A stretch of 64,000 bases of DNA from an uncultured Pelagibacteraceae bacterium (GTDB taxonomy: Bacteria > Pseudomonadota > Alphaproteobacteria > Pelagibacterales > Pelagibacteraceae). Within the stretch, counting starts at the first letter, position 1, and the number at the start of each line of letters is the position of its first letter. The stretch is from the NCBI GenBank assembly GCA_902549785.1, contig CACCWT010000003.1:1-64000 (forward strand), read 5' to 3'. A program made the translations under genes and the position numbers. Below are positions 16,614 to 25,399 of this stretch, piece after piece. The notes below the pieces were generated by a model. It was not told where the DNA came from. It saw only the letters and a list, made by a program, of their open reading frames with translations, and did no database searches.

Positions 16614-17333
16614 TTACAGGCTAGAAGGATTAATACTTTCAAACTCCAGCATGTTTTTAAAGGTACACATTTCAGGTTTTGTGAAAGTAATTTTTGGAAA
16701 TTTTTTATTAAAATCAGAGGATAATTGTTTATTAAATTTAGTTAAATTTTTTATTTCAGTTTCATTAAGTTGTCTCAAAATATAAGCTAATGTAACATGG
16801 AAAGTATATCTTTGATGATTTTCAAATTTAATTTTCAATAAATCACTTAGTTCATCTCTACAATTTCTTAAAATTTTTTCGTCCTCCTCGGAAAAGGGTT
16901 CTAAAACAATGCTGTAGCCACCAAAAAATGTTTTTATTTTTAAATTGATTTCTTTTGGAAAATTATAGTTTTCAATTCTTTTATTTAATTGAATAGCTAT
17001 ATCTTTGTAATCCATATCAAGATCTATATCTGTTGGCCAATAACAAGTATTTTTTGTATTTAAATTACAACAGTCAAATAATGTCATATGAAAACTAGAT
17101 GGAGGTAAATAGGAATAAGTTTTTTCAGGATTAAAATTTTTTAAATTTTTTTGAAAACCAATAATTTGATCAGATAAATATGTATTAAGAGGAATATTAC
17201 AAATTATTGTGCACCCTGGAAATGGTAAAGGTTTTCCTTTATCGTCAAATTTATTTTCTGCACCTTTTAAAGTATACCCTCTAAGTTTACCTGCTAAAAA
17301 TTGCTCTTGGTTATTAACTATATTTAAATCCAT
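16614..17333 (-). CDS. 2H phosphoesterase superfamily protein (DUF1868-like)
   Basis: The 239 residues contain two H-x-T motifs, FHMTLF (His82, Thr84) and FHVTLAY (His179, Thr181), the signature of 2H phosphoesterases related to RNA 2',3'-cyclic phosphodiesterases and 2'-5' RNA ligases. The N-terminal GKLRGYTLKG-to-PFPGCTIICNIP region resembles DUF1868. Substrate is unknown. It lies 9 bases upstream of the glycerophosphodiesterase gene on the same strand but faces away from no other gene of its kind; it may be the first gene of nothing more than a local pair, or act on a small cyclic phosphate. Confidence 0.8.
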   Translation of the reverse strand: MDLNIVNNQEQFLAGKLRGYTLKGAENKFDDKGKPLPFPGCTIICNIPLNTYLSDQIIGFQKNLKNFNPEKTYSYLPPSSFHMTLFDCCNLNTKNTCYWPTDIDLDMDYKDIAIQLNKRIENYNFPKEINLKIKTFFGGYSIVLEPFSEEDEKILRNCRDELSDLLKIKFENHQRYTFHVTLAYILRQLNETEIKNLTKFNKQLSSDFNKKFPKITFTKPEMCTFKNMLEFESINPSSL

Positions 17334-17342
17334 TAAAATAAA

Positions 17343-18266
17343 CTAAAACCAGTTTATATTTTCTTTATCACAAAGTTCTTTCAGCCTTAATGGATAGTCT
17401 GTCATGATACCATCTACACTATACTCAATCATTTTTAACATATCGTACTCTTCATTAACTGTCCAAACGTTCACTGGCAAATCTTCCTGATGAGAAATTT
17501 CTACTAGTTTTTTTGTAATATCTTTATGGTATGGATGCCAAGCCTTTCCACCTTGTGATTTTATAATTTTTGGTAACTCATATTTTTCAAAAAAAGGTAA
17601 GAAACTCATCCATGGAGATCTATTGTAAATTGTATTTTTAATTTTAATTCCTGTCTGTTGTTGAAAACTTAAATAAGCTCTTGAAATTTCAGGGTAATGA
17701 TTTTTGATTTCTGTCAGTGTTCTCCAATCAAATGAAGAAATGATTATTTTATTTTGTAAATTTGATTTATTTACTTCTTGCATAACAAGTTTTACCATTT
17801 CCTCTGGGGTTGGAGTTAAATTTTCCTCGTCAGGTGTAGATTTAATTTCTAAATTTATTAATAAATTTTCAGATTTGTTTTTTGAAGATAATTCTAATAA
17901 CTCAGAAAGTTTTGGTATCTTTTGATTTTCTAAAGTTTTTTGATTAACAAATCTTCTTCCATATCTAGATAATTTATTTAAAGCCCCAACATCAAATTTT
18001 AAAAGCTCATCGTAACTTAAGTCAAATATTATTATATTTTCATCCGTTATCCAATTTCCCTCATTATCTTTTGTAAAACTTGGATCTAATCTAAAGTCAT
18101 GTGTAATCACAGGAATAAGATCTTTGGAAATCAAAATATCTGTTTCGTATGCATTAATATTGTTTTTAAATAAATATTTAAAACTTTCTAGAGTATTTTC
18201 AGGAAGATCTCCTCTAGCGCCTCTATGGCCGTAAATTTTAATATAATTTGGCTTTGATAAAATCAA
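17343..18266 (-). CDS. ugpQ: glycerophosphodiester phosphodiesterase (UgpQ-like)
   Basis: Hydrolyses glycerophosphodiesters to glycerol-3-phosphate and an alcohol. The GDPD TIM-barrel motifs are GHRGARGDLPENTLESF (catalytic His14, metal Glu), ETDILISKDLIPVITHD and LINLEIKST, ending with VDGIMTDYPLRL. No signal peptide is seen, so it probably acts in the cytoplasm. It lies 2 bases after ugpC, as ugpQ does in other bacteria, which ties it to substrates brought in by the Ugp importer. Confidence 0.93.
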   Translation of the reverse strand: MILSKPNYIKIYGHRGARGDLPENTLESFKYLFKNNINAYETDILISKDLIPVITHDFRLDPSFTKDNEGNWITDENIIIFDLSYDELLKFDVGALNKLSRYGRRFVNQKTLENQKIPKLSELLELSSKNKSENLLINLEIKSTPDEENLTPTPEEMVKLVMQEVNKSNLQNKIIISSFDWRTLTEIKNHYPEISRAYLSFQQQTGIKIKNTIYNRSPWMSFLPFFEKYELPKIIKSQGGKAWHPYHKDITKKLVEISHQEDLPVNVWTVNEEYDMLKMIEYSVDGIMTDYPLRLKELCDKENINWF

Positions 18267-18268
18267 AA

Positions 18269-19321
18269 TTAATTTACTCGATTACCATTAGATTTATCAA
18301 AAACATAATAATTGTTATCATTTATGTTCAAAGATAATTTACTTCCTTTTTTAATAATTTGACTTCCAGGACATCTAAAACAAAAATCTTTTTTATTTTT
18401 TATTTCTCCATAAATCAAATTATCTGAACCTAATTGTTCTACCAGATCTACAGATAAATTTATTAAACCTTTATCAGTTTGCGACATATGCTCTGGTCTA
18501 ATTCCTAATATAACTGGTCCATTAAAATCACTTGTAACATTATTAATTTCAAAACCTTCTGAAGTAAGAGTTTTATTTTTTAATTCTCCTTCAAGAAAAT
18601 TCATCTGTGGCGAACCTATAAATCCTGCGACAAACATAGATTTAGGATTATTATAAATTTCTATCGGTGTTCCAAGCTGCTCAATAAGGCCATTATTTAT
18701 TACTGCCAGTCTATCAGCTAAGGTCATAGCTTCTACTTGGTCATGAGTTACAAATATACTTGTCACTCCAACTTTTTGCTGAAGTTTTTTTATTTCAAGC
18801 CTCATTTGTATTCTTAGTTTTGCATCTAAATTAGATAATGGCTCATCAAATAAAAATATTTTAGGACTTCTTACAATAGCTCTTCCCATAGCAACTCTCT
18901 GCCTTTGACCTCCTGACAACATGGATGGTTTTCTTTGCAAGTATTCAGAAATTTGTAATAGCTTTGCTGCCTCATTAACTTTTTTTTCAATATCTTCTTT
19001 TGAAATACCTCTATTTTTTAATCCGTAAGCCAAATTGTTGTAAACATTCATGTGAGGATAGAGTGCATAATTCTGAAAAACCATCGCAACATCTCTCTCT
19101 GAAGGGTCAACTTTATTAATTAATATTCCATCAAGATTTATATTACCTTCAGTTATGTCTTCTAACCCAGCAATCATTCTTAAAAGAGTAGATTTTCCAC
19201 ATCCGCTCGGTCCAACAAAAACCATGAATTCACCATTTTCTACATTCATACTTGTCTCATGAACAGCTTTAGTTCCGTTTGGATAGATTTTAGTAACTTT
19301 ATTTAATTCTAAAAAACTCAT
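18269..19321 (-). CDS. ugpC: sn-glycerol-3-phosphate ABC transporter ATP-binding protein
   Basis: ATPase of the Ugp importer, MalK type. Walker A is GPSGCGKST, the signature LSGGQRQRVAMGR, Walker B IFLFDEPLSNLD, and a C-terminal TOBE/OB regulatory region includes GIRPEHM. The 350 residues match the family. It is one base from the upstream ugpE and 2 bases from ugpQ, so it is in the middle of a single operon ugpB-A-E-E-C-Q. Confidence 0.95.
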   Translation of the reverse strand: MSFLELNKVTKIYPNGTKAVHETSMNVENGEFMVFVGPSGCGKSTLLRMIAGLEDITEGNINLDGILINKVDPSERDVAMVFQNYALYPHMNVYNNLAYGLKNRGISKEDIEKKVNEAAKLLQISEYLQRKPSMLSGGQRQRVAMGRAIVRSPKIFLFDEPLSNLDAKLRIQMRLEIKKLQQKVGVTSIFVTHDQVEAMTLADRLAVINNGLIEQLGTPIEIYNNPKSMFVAGFIGSPQMNFLEGELKNKTLTSEGFEINNVTSDFNGPVILGIRPEHMSQTDKGLINLSVDLVEQLGSDNLIYGEIKNKKDFCFRCPGSQIIKKGSKLSLNINDNNYYVFDKSNGNRVN

Positions 19322-20173
19322 TTATTTCTCTGTTTGAATTAATCCTTTTATGAACCATTTTTGCAAAAATACTACCACTAAAACTGGGGGGATCATTGAT
19401 AAAATAATATAAGCAAATCTCTCTGCTGTTCTTGGTAAAGCAACTCCCTCATAACTTTCAGTAAATATAATTTTCATTCCCATTACTACAGTCCAATATT
19501 CCTCACTCGTAGTCATTATTAACGGCCATAAATATTGACTATATCCGTATACAAACATGAATATAAACATCGCTGCAATCATTGTTTTAGATAATGGAAC
19601 TAAAAAATCTATAAAAAATCTCCAACTATTTGCTCCATCTAATTTTGCTGATTCAAGTAATTCATCAGGTATAGTTTTATAAAACTGTCTAAAAAAAAAG
19701 GTAGCGGTGGCTGATGCAACCAATGGAAGAACAAGACCTGTGTATGAATTAGTTAAACCTAAATCTGATACAATCTTATAACTTGGAAAAATCCTAACCT
19801 CCAGAGGCACAAGTAAAGTAATAAAGATTAACCAAAAAATTGGTACAGCTAATTTGAATCTAAAATAAACTAAAGCATAAGCTGACATTGCTGAGATAAT
19901 TACTTTAAGGGTTGCAATTCCCAAAGCCATTATAAAGCTATTTATAAACATTTTTGCAGCAGTCACTTCCTCTGACCAACCACCCTTCTCATTTAAAACT
20001 TCGTTATAATTTCTTGTTAATTGATCGCCAAGACCAAATTTCATTCCCTCTTTTAAAATAGTTACAGTATCGTGGGTAGAGCTAGCAAATGATAACCAAA
20101 TCGGAATTACCATTAATAAAACACCTAGTATAAGTACAATGTGTGCTAAAATTTGTGATAATTTAATTTTCAT
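19322..20173 (-). CDS. ugpE: sn-glycerol-3-phosphate ABC transporter permease UgpE, copy 1
   Basis: Membrane subunit with about six helices and the EAA coupling motif (DELLESAKLDGANSW). The 283 residues match UgpE. It overlaps the second UgpE-like gene upstream by 4 bases. A 47-base DNA block (19641-19687) covering FRQFYKTIPDELLESAKLD is identical to the other copy, while flanking codons differ. Relative to copy 2 it carries about ten extra residues near YEGVALPRTAERFAY. This copy, adjacent to ugpC, is the more likely canonical UgpE. Confidence 0.92.
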   Translation of the reverse strand: MKIKLSQILAHIVLILGVLLMVIPIWLSFASSTHDTVTILKEGMKFGLGDQLTRNYNEVLNEKGGWSEEVTAAKMFINSFIMALGIATLKVIISAMSAYALVYFRFKLAVPIFWLIFITLLVPLEVRIFPSYKIVSDLGLTNSYTGLVLPLVASATATFFFRQFYKTIPDELLESAKLDGANSWRFFIDFLVPLSKTMIAAMFIFMFVYGYSQYLWPLIMTTSEEYWTVVMGMKIIFTESYEGVALPRTAERFAYIILSMIPPVLVVVFLQKWFIKGLIQTEK

Positions 20174-20991
20174 TTGTCTTGAAAGATCCCTTTAATAAAA
20201 TATTTTTGTAATACAATTATAATTAATACTGGTGGTATCATTGACATGATAACAAATGCAAATTTGTTAACAATTGATCCAGACATCATCTTTAATCCCA
20301 TGACAACAGTCCAATATTGTTCAGAAGAAGTTACTAATATCGGCCATAAATATTGATTATAACCGAATACAAACATAAATATGAACATTGCAACAATCAT
20401 TGTTTTTGACAATGGCACTAAAAAGTCAATAAAAAATCTCCAAGTATTTGCACCATCCAATTTTGCTGATTCAAGTAATTCATCAGGTATAGTTTTATAA
20501 AACTGCCTAAAAAATAAAGTAGCTATAGCAGAAGCTGAAATTGGAATAATTAGTCCCCAATATGAGTTTACTAAGTTAAGTGTAGACATAACAGAATAGG
20601 TAGGAAAAATTCTTAACTCCAGAGGGACTAGTATAGTAATAAAAATTATCCAAAATAATAATGTTGCATATTTCACTCTAAAATAAACTAAGACATATGC
20701 AGTCATAAGAGATGAAATAACTGATAAAAACGCAACTCCAGTTGCCATTAAAAAACTATTTAAAAACATCTTTAATGCAGTAATTTCTTTAAAAAAACCA
20801 CCTTCATATAATAAAACTTTTGTATAATTCTCTAAAAACTTATCTCCTAAAAAAAATTGAAGACCTTGGGTATTAATTATCGAAGCTGTATGAGTTGAGC
20901 TTGCAAAAATTAACCAAACAGGAATTATCATAATAAAAATGCCTATCAAAAGAATTAAATGAGAAAAGTTTGATGAAAAATATCTAATCAT
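20170..20991 (-). CDS. second UgpE-like permease, tandem paralogue
   Basis: A 273-residue MalG/UgpE-type permease closely related to the next gene downstream throughout its length, including the EAA motif DELLESAKLDGANTW. It overlaps that gene by 4 bases and lies one base from ugpA. Ugp importers normally have one UgpA and one UgpE; two intact UgpE-type genes in one operon suggest a tandem duplication. It could pair with UgpA to give a transporter with a different preference, e.g. glycerophosphodiesters; that is inference. Confidence 0.9.
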   Translation of the reverse strand: MIRYFSSNFSHLILLIGIFIMIIPVWLIFASSTHTASIINTQGLQFFLGDKFLENYTKVLLYEGGFFKEITALKMFLNSFLMATGVAFLSVISSLMTAYVLVYFRVKYATLLFWIIFITILVPLELRIFPTYSVMSTLNLVNSYWGLIIPISASAIATLFFRQFYKTIPDELLESAKLDGANTWRFFIDFLVPLSKTMIVAMFIFMFVFGYNQYLWPILVTSSEQYWTVVMGLKMMSGSIVNKFAFVIMSMIPPVLIIIVLQKYFIKGIFQDK

Positions 20992-20992
20992 T

Positions 20993-21871
20993 TTAATTGT
21001 AATGTATTTTCCCTTCTATGTATCTAAATTGAAAAATTGTAATAACTAAAACAATCAACATCATCATAATTGATTGAGCACCAGCACTTCCTAAGTCTAA
21101 CCCCCTAAATCCGTCCATGTATGCTTTATAAACAAGAGTTCTTGTTTCACCTGAGGGTGCACCAATTGTTGTAGTGTCAATTATTCCAAAAGTATCAAAA
21201 AAAGCATAAGTTATATTGATAATGATTAAAAAGAAAGTTGTGGGCATCAATAGAGGGAAAGTGATTGTCCAAAATCTTCTTAAACTACTTTTACAATCAA
21301 TTATGGATGCTTCAATAACAGATTTTTGTATTGCTTGAAGACCGGCTAAGAAGAAAATAAAATTAGCACTTATTTGTTTCCATGATCCTGCTATTATTAA
21401 GTAGATATAAGAATCAAAAACACTTTCATACCAATTAAAACCCCATAAATCGTTAAATAGATGATACAATAATCCAAATCTTTCACTAAAAAAATAATTT
21501 GCCATAACACCCACCACCGCTGGCGCAATAGCATAAGGCCAAATCAAAAGAGTTTTGTAGGCACTTTTTCCATGCATTACATTATTGGCTTGTACAGCAA
21601 GTAACAATCCAATGGCTCCTGTAACAAGTGTAATCACAAAGCTATAAATAATAGTAAACTTAAAAGCTATTAAATAAGCCGGGTCATCAAAAATAAATAA
21701 AAAATTATCAAACCATACAAATTGTCTTCCAAATCCAAATGCATCTTGCATGGTAAATGCATCTCTAAAAGTTTGTATTATTGGCCAATATAAAAATATT
21801 AATAAAATACCTAGCTGTGGTGCTAAAAAAAAATACTGTGAATAGTTTGATTTAAACTGAACTTTTTTCAT
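20993..21871 (-). CDS. ugpA: sn-glycerol-3-phosphate ABC transporter permease UgpA
   Basis: MalF/UgpA-type inner-membrane permease of 292 residues with about six helices, PQLGILLIFLYWPI at the start and the coupling loop QKSVIEASIIDCKSS. It forms the permease with a UgpE subunit. It follows ugpB after 48 bases that contain a strong hairpin. Confidence 0.94.
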   Translation of the reverse strand: MKKVQFKSNYSQYFFLAPQLGILLIFLYWPIIQTFRDAFTMQDAFGFGRQFVWFDNFLFIFDDPAYLIAFKFTIIYSFVITLVTGAIGLLLAVQANNVMHGKSAYKTLLIWPYAIAPAVVGVMANYFFSERFGLLYHLFNDLWGFNWYESVFDSYIYLIIAGSWKQISANFIFFLAGLQAIQKSVIEASIIDCKSSLRRFWTITFPLLMPTTFFLIIINITYAFFDTFGIIDTTTIGAPSGETRTLVYKAYMDGFRGLDLGSAGAQSIMMMLIVLVITIFQFRYIEGKIHYN

Positions 21872-21879
21872 AAAATAAA

Positions 21880-21905
21880 TAGGAGGGTATATTAATACCC
21901 TCCTA
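21880..21905 (-). terminator. hairpin between ugpB and ugpA (attenuator or mRNA stabiliser)
   Basis: An 11-base-pair perfect stem, TAGGAGGGTAT / ATACCCTCCTA, with the four-base loop ATTA or its complement. It lies between the ugpB stop and the ugpA start. A short T-rich stretch follows on the minus strand. Such hairpins lower permease expression or protect the upstream binding-protein mRNA. Confidence 0.8.
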
Positions 21906-21919
21906 ATTTATATTATTTT

Positions 21920-23227
21920 TTAAAGAGTCTTAGCAAATTGTTTTAACAATTTAGCTGCACCCTTATCCATGTTCTTTAATCCTTTTTCGATTGATATTTT
22001 GCCATTTAACATTGGCTCAACATTTTCGTAAATTACTTCACGAATTTGAGGCCAGTTACCAGCTCTATATCCACCAGGAATAGTTGAACCTTCTAAGCTT
22101 AATTGTTCACCAACAGCTTTGTGATATGGAGAAGCTCTATAAAAGTTTATAGTTTCAGCTAATTCTATACCACCTTTAGTTACAGCAGAATAACCTGTCA
22201 TGTTGTGATAGTATAAATCCATTTCAGGAGAACCCATAAATTCTATGAATTTAGCAAGTCCTTTATACTCTTCTTCTGTATGACCATTTAAGATCCAGTT
22301 TGCTGCGCCACCAATAAATGTTGGATACTCTTTGCCACCAGTTACTGAATCCCAATAAGGAATATGATTAACTGTAAAATTTGGAACAACACCTTTCATT
22401 CCACCAAATGATGCAGCAGATCCAAACCAAAAAGCAGCCTCACCTGCTATAAATGGTGCTTGATTATCTCCCCATGCTCTTCCTTTATAACCGTAGAGAC
22501 CTTTTTCGTACCATTCTTTTACTTTTTTCCAATGATAAACAAATGCATCTGTTTCAGCAAATAAAGTTTTTGTCGGAACAGCATCGTAACCATTGTTTCC
22601 ATCTGTCATAAGTAGATTATGTCTTGAAAAGAAATTTTCTGTCCAGATCCATGGAAAGTGACTTTGAACTAAAGGAATATATCCAGCAGCTTTAATTTTT
22701 GGAGCCATAGCCTCAAATTCTTCATAAGTTTTTGGAACTGATTCTATTCCTACTTCTTTCAATATGTCCATATTTGCATACATTAAGCAAGTTGAACTAT
22801 TAAAAGGAACACCTATCATTTTTCCATCAGAGTCAGCATAGAAGTTTTTAATTCCAGGAATATAATTATCTGCATCTACTTTAATTCCATATTTCTCAGC
22901 CATATCTTCAAAACCAATAACAACGCCATTTTTAACTTGGGCTACCATAATTGCAGCACCAGCATCGTAAACCTGTGAATAATGTGGTTGGTCTCCCGCT
23001 CTAAATGCAGCTATAGTTGCCGCCATGTTATCTTCATAACTTCCTTTACCTGTAGGAATGACGGTGTATTCATCTTGTGAAGCATTAAATCTATTTGCAA
23101 TTTCAATAATTACATCACCAAGAAATCCACTATTTCCATACCACCAATGAATTTCTGTTTTTGAATAACTGTGTGATGTAAAAGAGAAAGTAAATAGAAT
23201 TGTTAAAACACTCAATATTTTTTTCAT
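21920..23227 (-). CDS. ugpB: sn-glycerol-3-phosphate ABC transporter binding protein UgpB
   Basis: Periplasmic extracellular solute-binding protein (family 1). The 435 residues start with a signal peptide cut near HSYSKT; the mature part opens with EIHWWYGNSGFLGD, as in UgpB, and includes PFNSSTCLMYANMDIL and a C-terminal YRAGNWPQIREVIYENVEPMLNG segment. It is the first gene of the ugp operon, with a good Shine-Dalgarno (AGAGGT) before the ATG and a Pho-box-like repeat upstream. Confidence 0.95.
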   Translation of the reverse strand: MKKILSVLTILFTFSFTSHSYSKTEIHWWYGNSGFLGDVIIEIANRFNASQDEYTVIPTGKGSYEDNMAATIAAFRAGDQPHYSQVYDAGAAIMVAQVKNGVVIGFEDMAEKYGIKVDADNYIPGIKNFYADSDGKMIGVPFNSSTCLMYANMDILKEVGIESVPKTYEEFEAMAPKIKAAGYIPLVQSHFPWIWTENFFSRHNLLMTDGNNGYDAVPTKTLFAETDAFVYHWKKVKEWYEKGLYGYKGRAWGDNQAPFIAGEAAFWFGSAASFGGMKGVVPNFTVNHIPYWDSVTGGKEYPTFIGGAANWILNGHTEEEYKGLAKFIEFMGSPEMDLYYHNMTGYSAVTKGGIELAETINFYRASPYHKAVGEQLSLEGSTIPGGYRAGNWPQIREVIYENVEPMLNGKISIEKGLKNMDKGAAKLLKQFAKTL

Positions 23228-23274
23228 TTTACCTCTTTTGTTAATTTATGATTTTATTAATGATAAATTATTTA

Positions 23275-23292
23275 TGTTAAAGTATCGTTAAA
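23275..23292 (-). promoter_or_regulatory. Pho-box-like direct repeat upstream of ugpB
   Basis: On the minus strand TTTAAC-N5-TTTAAC repeats with an 11-base period (core sites at 23276-23281 and 23287-23292). This is the period of PhoB sites and matches the repeat before pstS. A TATCAT hexamer begins ten bases downstream, the same geometry as at pstS. In AT-rich DNA this could be chance. Confidence 0.45.
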
Positions 23293-23367
23293 TTTTGATT
23301 ACTTAAATGTAAAAATATATAATATTTCTAAAAGAGGTTGTATATTTTAAAACAAATCATAATTTAA

Positions 23368-24519
23368 ATGTCTAAAATATTCGATTTATTCATAATAGGT
23401 GGCGGTATAAACGGTGCAGGTATTGCAAGGGATGCTGCAGGTAGAGGCTTATCAGTTTGTTTAGCTGACAAAGGTGAGATTGGTGGAGCAACTTCATCCT
23501 GGTCAACGAAATTAATACATGGTGGTCTACGTTATTTAGAAAATTATGAATTCAAATTAGTTAGAGAGTCTTTGAGAGAAAGAGAAATTGTTTATAAAAT
23601 TGCTAAACATATTTCAAAACCTATTCCATTTATAATTCCTTATGCAGATAAAATTCGACCAGCCTGGTTAATTAAAATTGGTTTATTTTTGTACGATAAT
23701 TTAGGTGGTAAAAGTAATATACCAAAATCAAAAACATTTGATCTTAGAAAAAAATTTTCAAATATTCTTAAAGAAAAATACAAAACTGGTTTCCAATATT
23801 TTGACATACAAATTGACGATAAAAAATTAACGAAATTAAATACCAAAGATGCAAAAAGAAATAACGCTAAAATACTAGAATACAACAAAGTTAAAAAAGC
23901 TGAAATTATTGGCAATGAATGGATTATTAGTCTTGAAAATGGTGAAAAAGTAAAGTCAAAAATTTTGATTAATGCATCTGGACCATGGATAAATGAAACC
24001 TTAAATAAAAATATAAAAATTAAATCTAAGAAAAAAATTAGATTGGTTAAAGGAAGTCATATTATTACAAAAAAATTGTACAAAGAAAATGTTGCGTTCA
24101 CATTTCAAAATACTGATAAAAGAATAATATTTGTAATACCTTATAAAGGAAAGTTTTCTTTAATTGGAACTACTGAAGAAGAGGTGAAATCACCTGATAA
24201 TAAAGGAATATCAAAAAAAGAAATTAGATATTTAATTAGTTCAGTAAATAATTACTTAAAAAAACAAATAACATCAAAAGACATCGTAGATACATATTCT
24301 GGGATAAGACCTCTAATTGAAGATTTTAAAACAGCCTCAAAAGTCACAAGAGATTATGTTTTTGATTTAAAAATTATAAAAAAATTACCTTTATTGAATA
24401 TTTATGGAGGAAAACTTACCACCTACAGAAAATTGTCTGAAAAAGTCCTTATTGATCTTGAAAAATTTTTACCTAAAACAAAAAAAGGTCCATGGACACA
24501 CAAAAAGAAGCTTTTGTAA
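23368..24519 (+). CDS. glpD: glycerol-3-phosphate dehydrogenase, short form lacking the C-terminal domain
   Basis: FAD-dependent enzyme that oxidises glycerol-3-phosphate to dihydroxyacetone phosphate at the membrane. The N-terminal FAD motif is FIIGGGINGAGIARDAAGRG, followed by STKLIHGGLRYLENYEF and ending with NIYGGKLTTYRKL. At 383 residues it stops just after the GPWT segment; most GlpD proteins continue for 100 or more residues as a helical C-terminal domain. I see no continuation in other frames. It is divergent from ugpB, matching use of imported glycerol-3-phosphate as carbon source. Confidence 0.9.
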   Translation: MSKIFDLFIIGGGINGAGIARDAAGRGLSVCLADKGEIGGATSSWSTKLIHGGLRYLENYEFKLVRESLREREIVYKIAKHISKPIPFIIPYADKIRPAWLIKIGLFLYDNLGGKSNIPKSKTFDLRKKFSNILKEKYKTGFQYFDIQIDDKKLTKLNTKDAKRNNAKILEYNKVKKAEIIGNEWIISLENGEKVKSKILINASGPWINETLNKNIKIKSKKKIRLVKGSHIITKKLYKENVAFTFQNTDKRIIFVIPYKGKFSLIGTTEEEVKSPDNKGISKKEIRYLISSVNNYLKKQITSKDIVDTYSGIRPLIEDFKTASKVTRDYVFDLKIIKKLPLLNIYGGKLTTYRKLSEKVLIDLEKFLPKTKKGPWTHKKKLL

Positions 24520-24529
24520 TTTCCACTGT

Positions 24530-24552
24530 CTTAGAAAATGCTTTTCACTAAG
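24530..24552. terminator. possible shared stem-loop between convergent glpD and phnX
   Basis: CTTAG...AAAA / TTTT...CTAAG can form a bulged stem in the 38-base gap between the two convergent stops. It could act in both directions. The stem is short. Confidence 0.3.
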
Positions 24553-24557
24553 TAATT

Positions 24558-25352
24558 TTATTTAATTCTAGTTTGAATTATTTTGATAATTTTAGGTAAA
24601 TCTTTAATTGTATCTATTACATAGTGAGCACCTACTTTCTCAAATTTTTTCTTGATCTTTTTTCTAAATTTAGTTTTATCTTTAAAAGAAAGTTTATTAA
24701 ATTCGACTTCTGTTTTACCAAATTCATTACCTGAAAAAATAACACCCACTACCCACATCCCAGCATTTACTCCCTCTAACAATCCAGGAATAGTGTCATC
24801 AACTTTTATACAATTTGATCCCTTAGTAATATTTAATTCAGAAAAAATTTTATATATTATTTCAGCTGAGGGTCTTCCAATTCTTGTATGCGATGAACTA
24901 TAAGAAATATCTGGAGTAAATCCTTGTTTTTTTAATTCTGGCAATATAGTTTTTAAAATATCATCAGAATATCCAGTATTTGTAGCTATTTTAATTTTTT
25001 TTTTTTTTATAAATTCTATGGTTCTTTTACTGCCTGAAATAAATTTAGAATGTTTTTTAATAATTTTTTTTAATTCTGGATTAAAAAGTTTAAATAATTT
25101 ATCGATATCATTTTTACTAGGTTTTTTTTTATATTTTTTTTTCCACTGAAGATTTATTTTTTTTGTATTAATTAATTGACTTATATGTGCTCTTTTTTCA
25201 ATACCCATAGGACCAATAGCTTCTTTTCTACTAATTGGTATTCCAATCTTATTAAAAATATGAATTAGAACTTTTGATGGTGCCAAACTACCAAAATCTA
25301 TTAGGGTGCCTGCTAAATCAAAAACAATTGCTTCTATTTTATTATTTTTCAT
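24558..25352 (-). CDS. phnX: phosphonoacetaldehyde hydrolase (phosphonatase)
   Basis: HAD-superfamily enzyme that splits phosphonoacetaldehyde into acetaldehyde and phosphate. The 264 residues carry the nucleophile Asp12 in VFDLAGTLIDFGS and the Schiff-base lysine Lys53 in GPMGIEKRAHI, the residue that separates PhnX from other HAD phosphatases. Later motifs are NTGYSDD, GRPSAE and VDDTIPGLLEGVNAG. It lies 47 bases after ppx on the same strand. No phnW transaminase or phosphonate importer is in the window, so the substrate source is elsewhere. An uninterrupted A14 tract (24995-25008) falls within the frame at residues 115-119. Confidence 0.9.
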   Translation of the reverse strand: MKNNKIEAIVFDLAGTLIDFGSLAPSKVLIHIFNKIGIPISRKEAIGPMGIEKRAHISQLINTKKINLQWKKKYKKKPSKNDIDKLFKLFNPELKKIIKKHSKFISGSKRTIEFIKKKKIKIATNTGYSDDILKTILPELKKQGFTPDISYSSSHTRIGRPSAEIIYKIFSELNITKGSNCIKVDDTIPGLLEGVNAGMWVVGVIFSGNEFGKTEVEFNKLSFKDKTKFRKKIKKKFEKVGAHYVIDTIKDLPKIIKIIQTRIK

Positions 25353-25399
25353 TATATTTTTTAATTATATAATTAAAGTTAAATTAAAATAATATTAAA

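Noticed and set aside
23231..23338. AAAAGAGGT on both strands flanking the ugpB-glpD gap, as a possible inverted repeat
   Set aside because: One copy is simply the ugpB ribosome site; the other lies too far (about 29 bases) from the glpD ATG. Probably chance.
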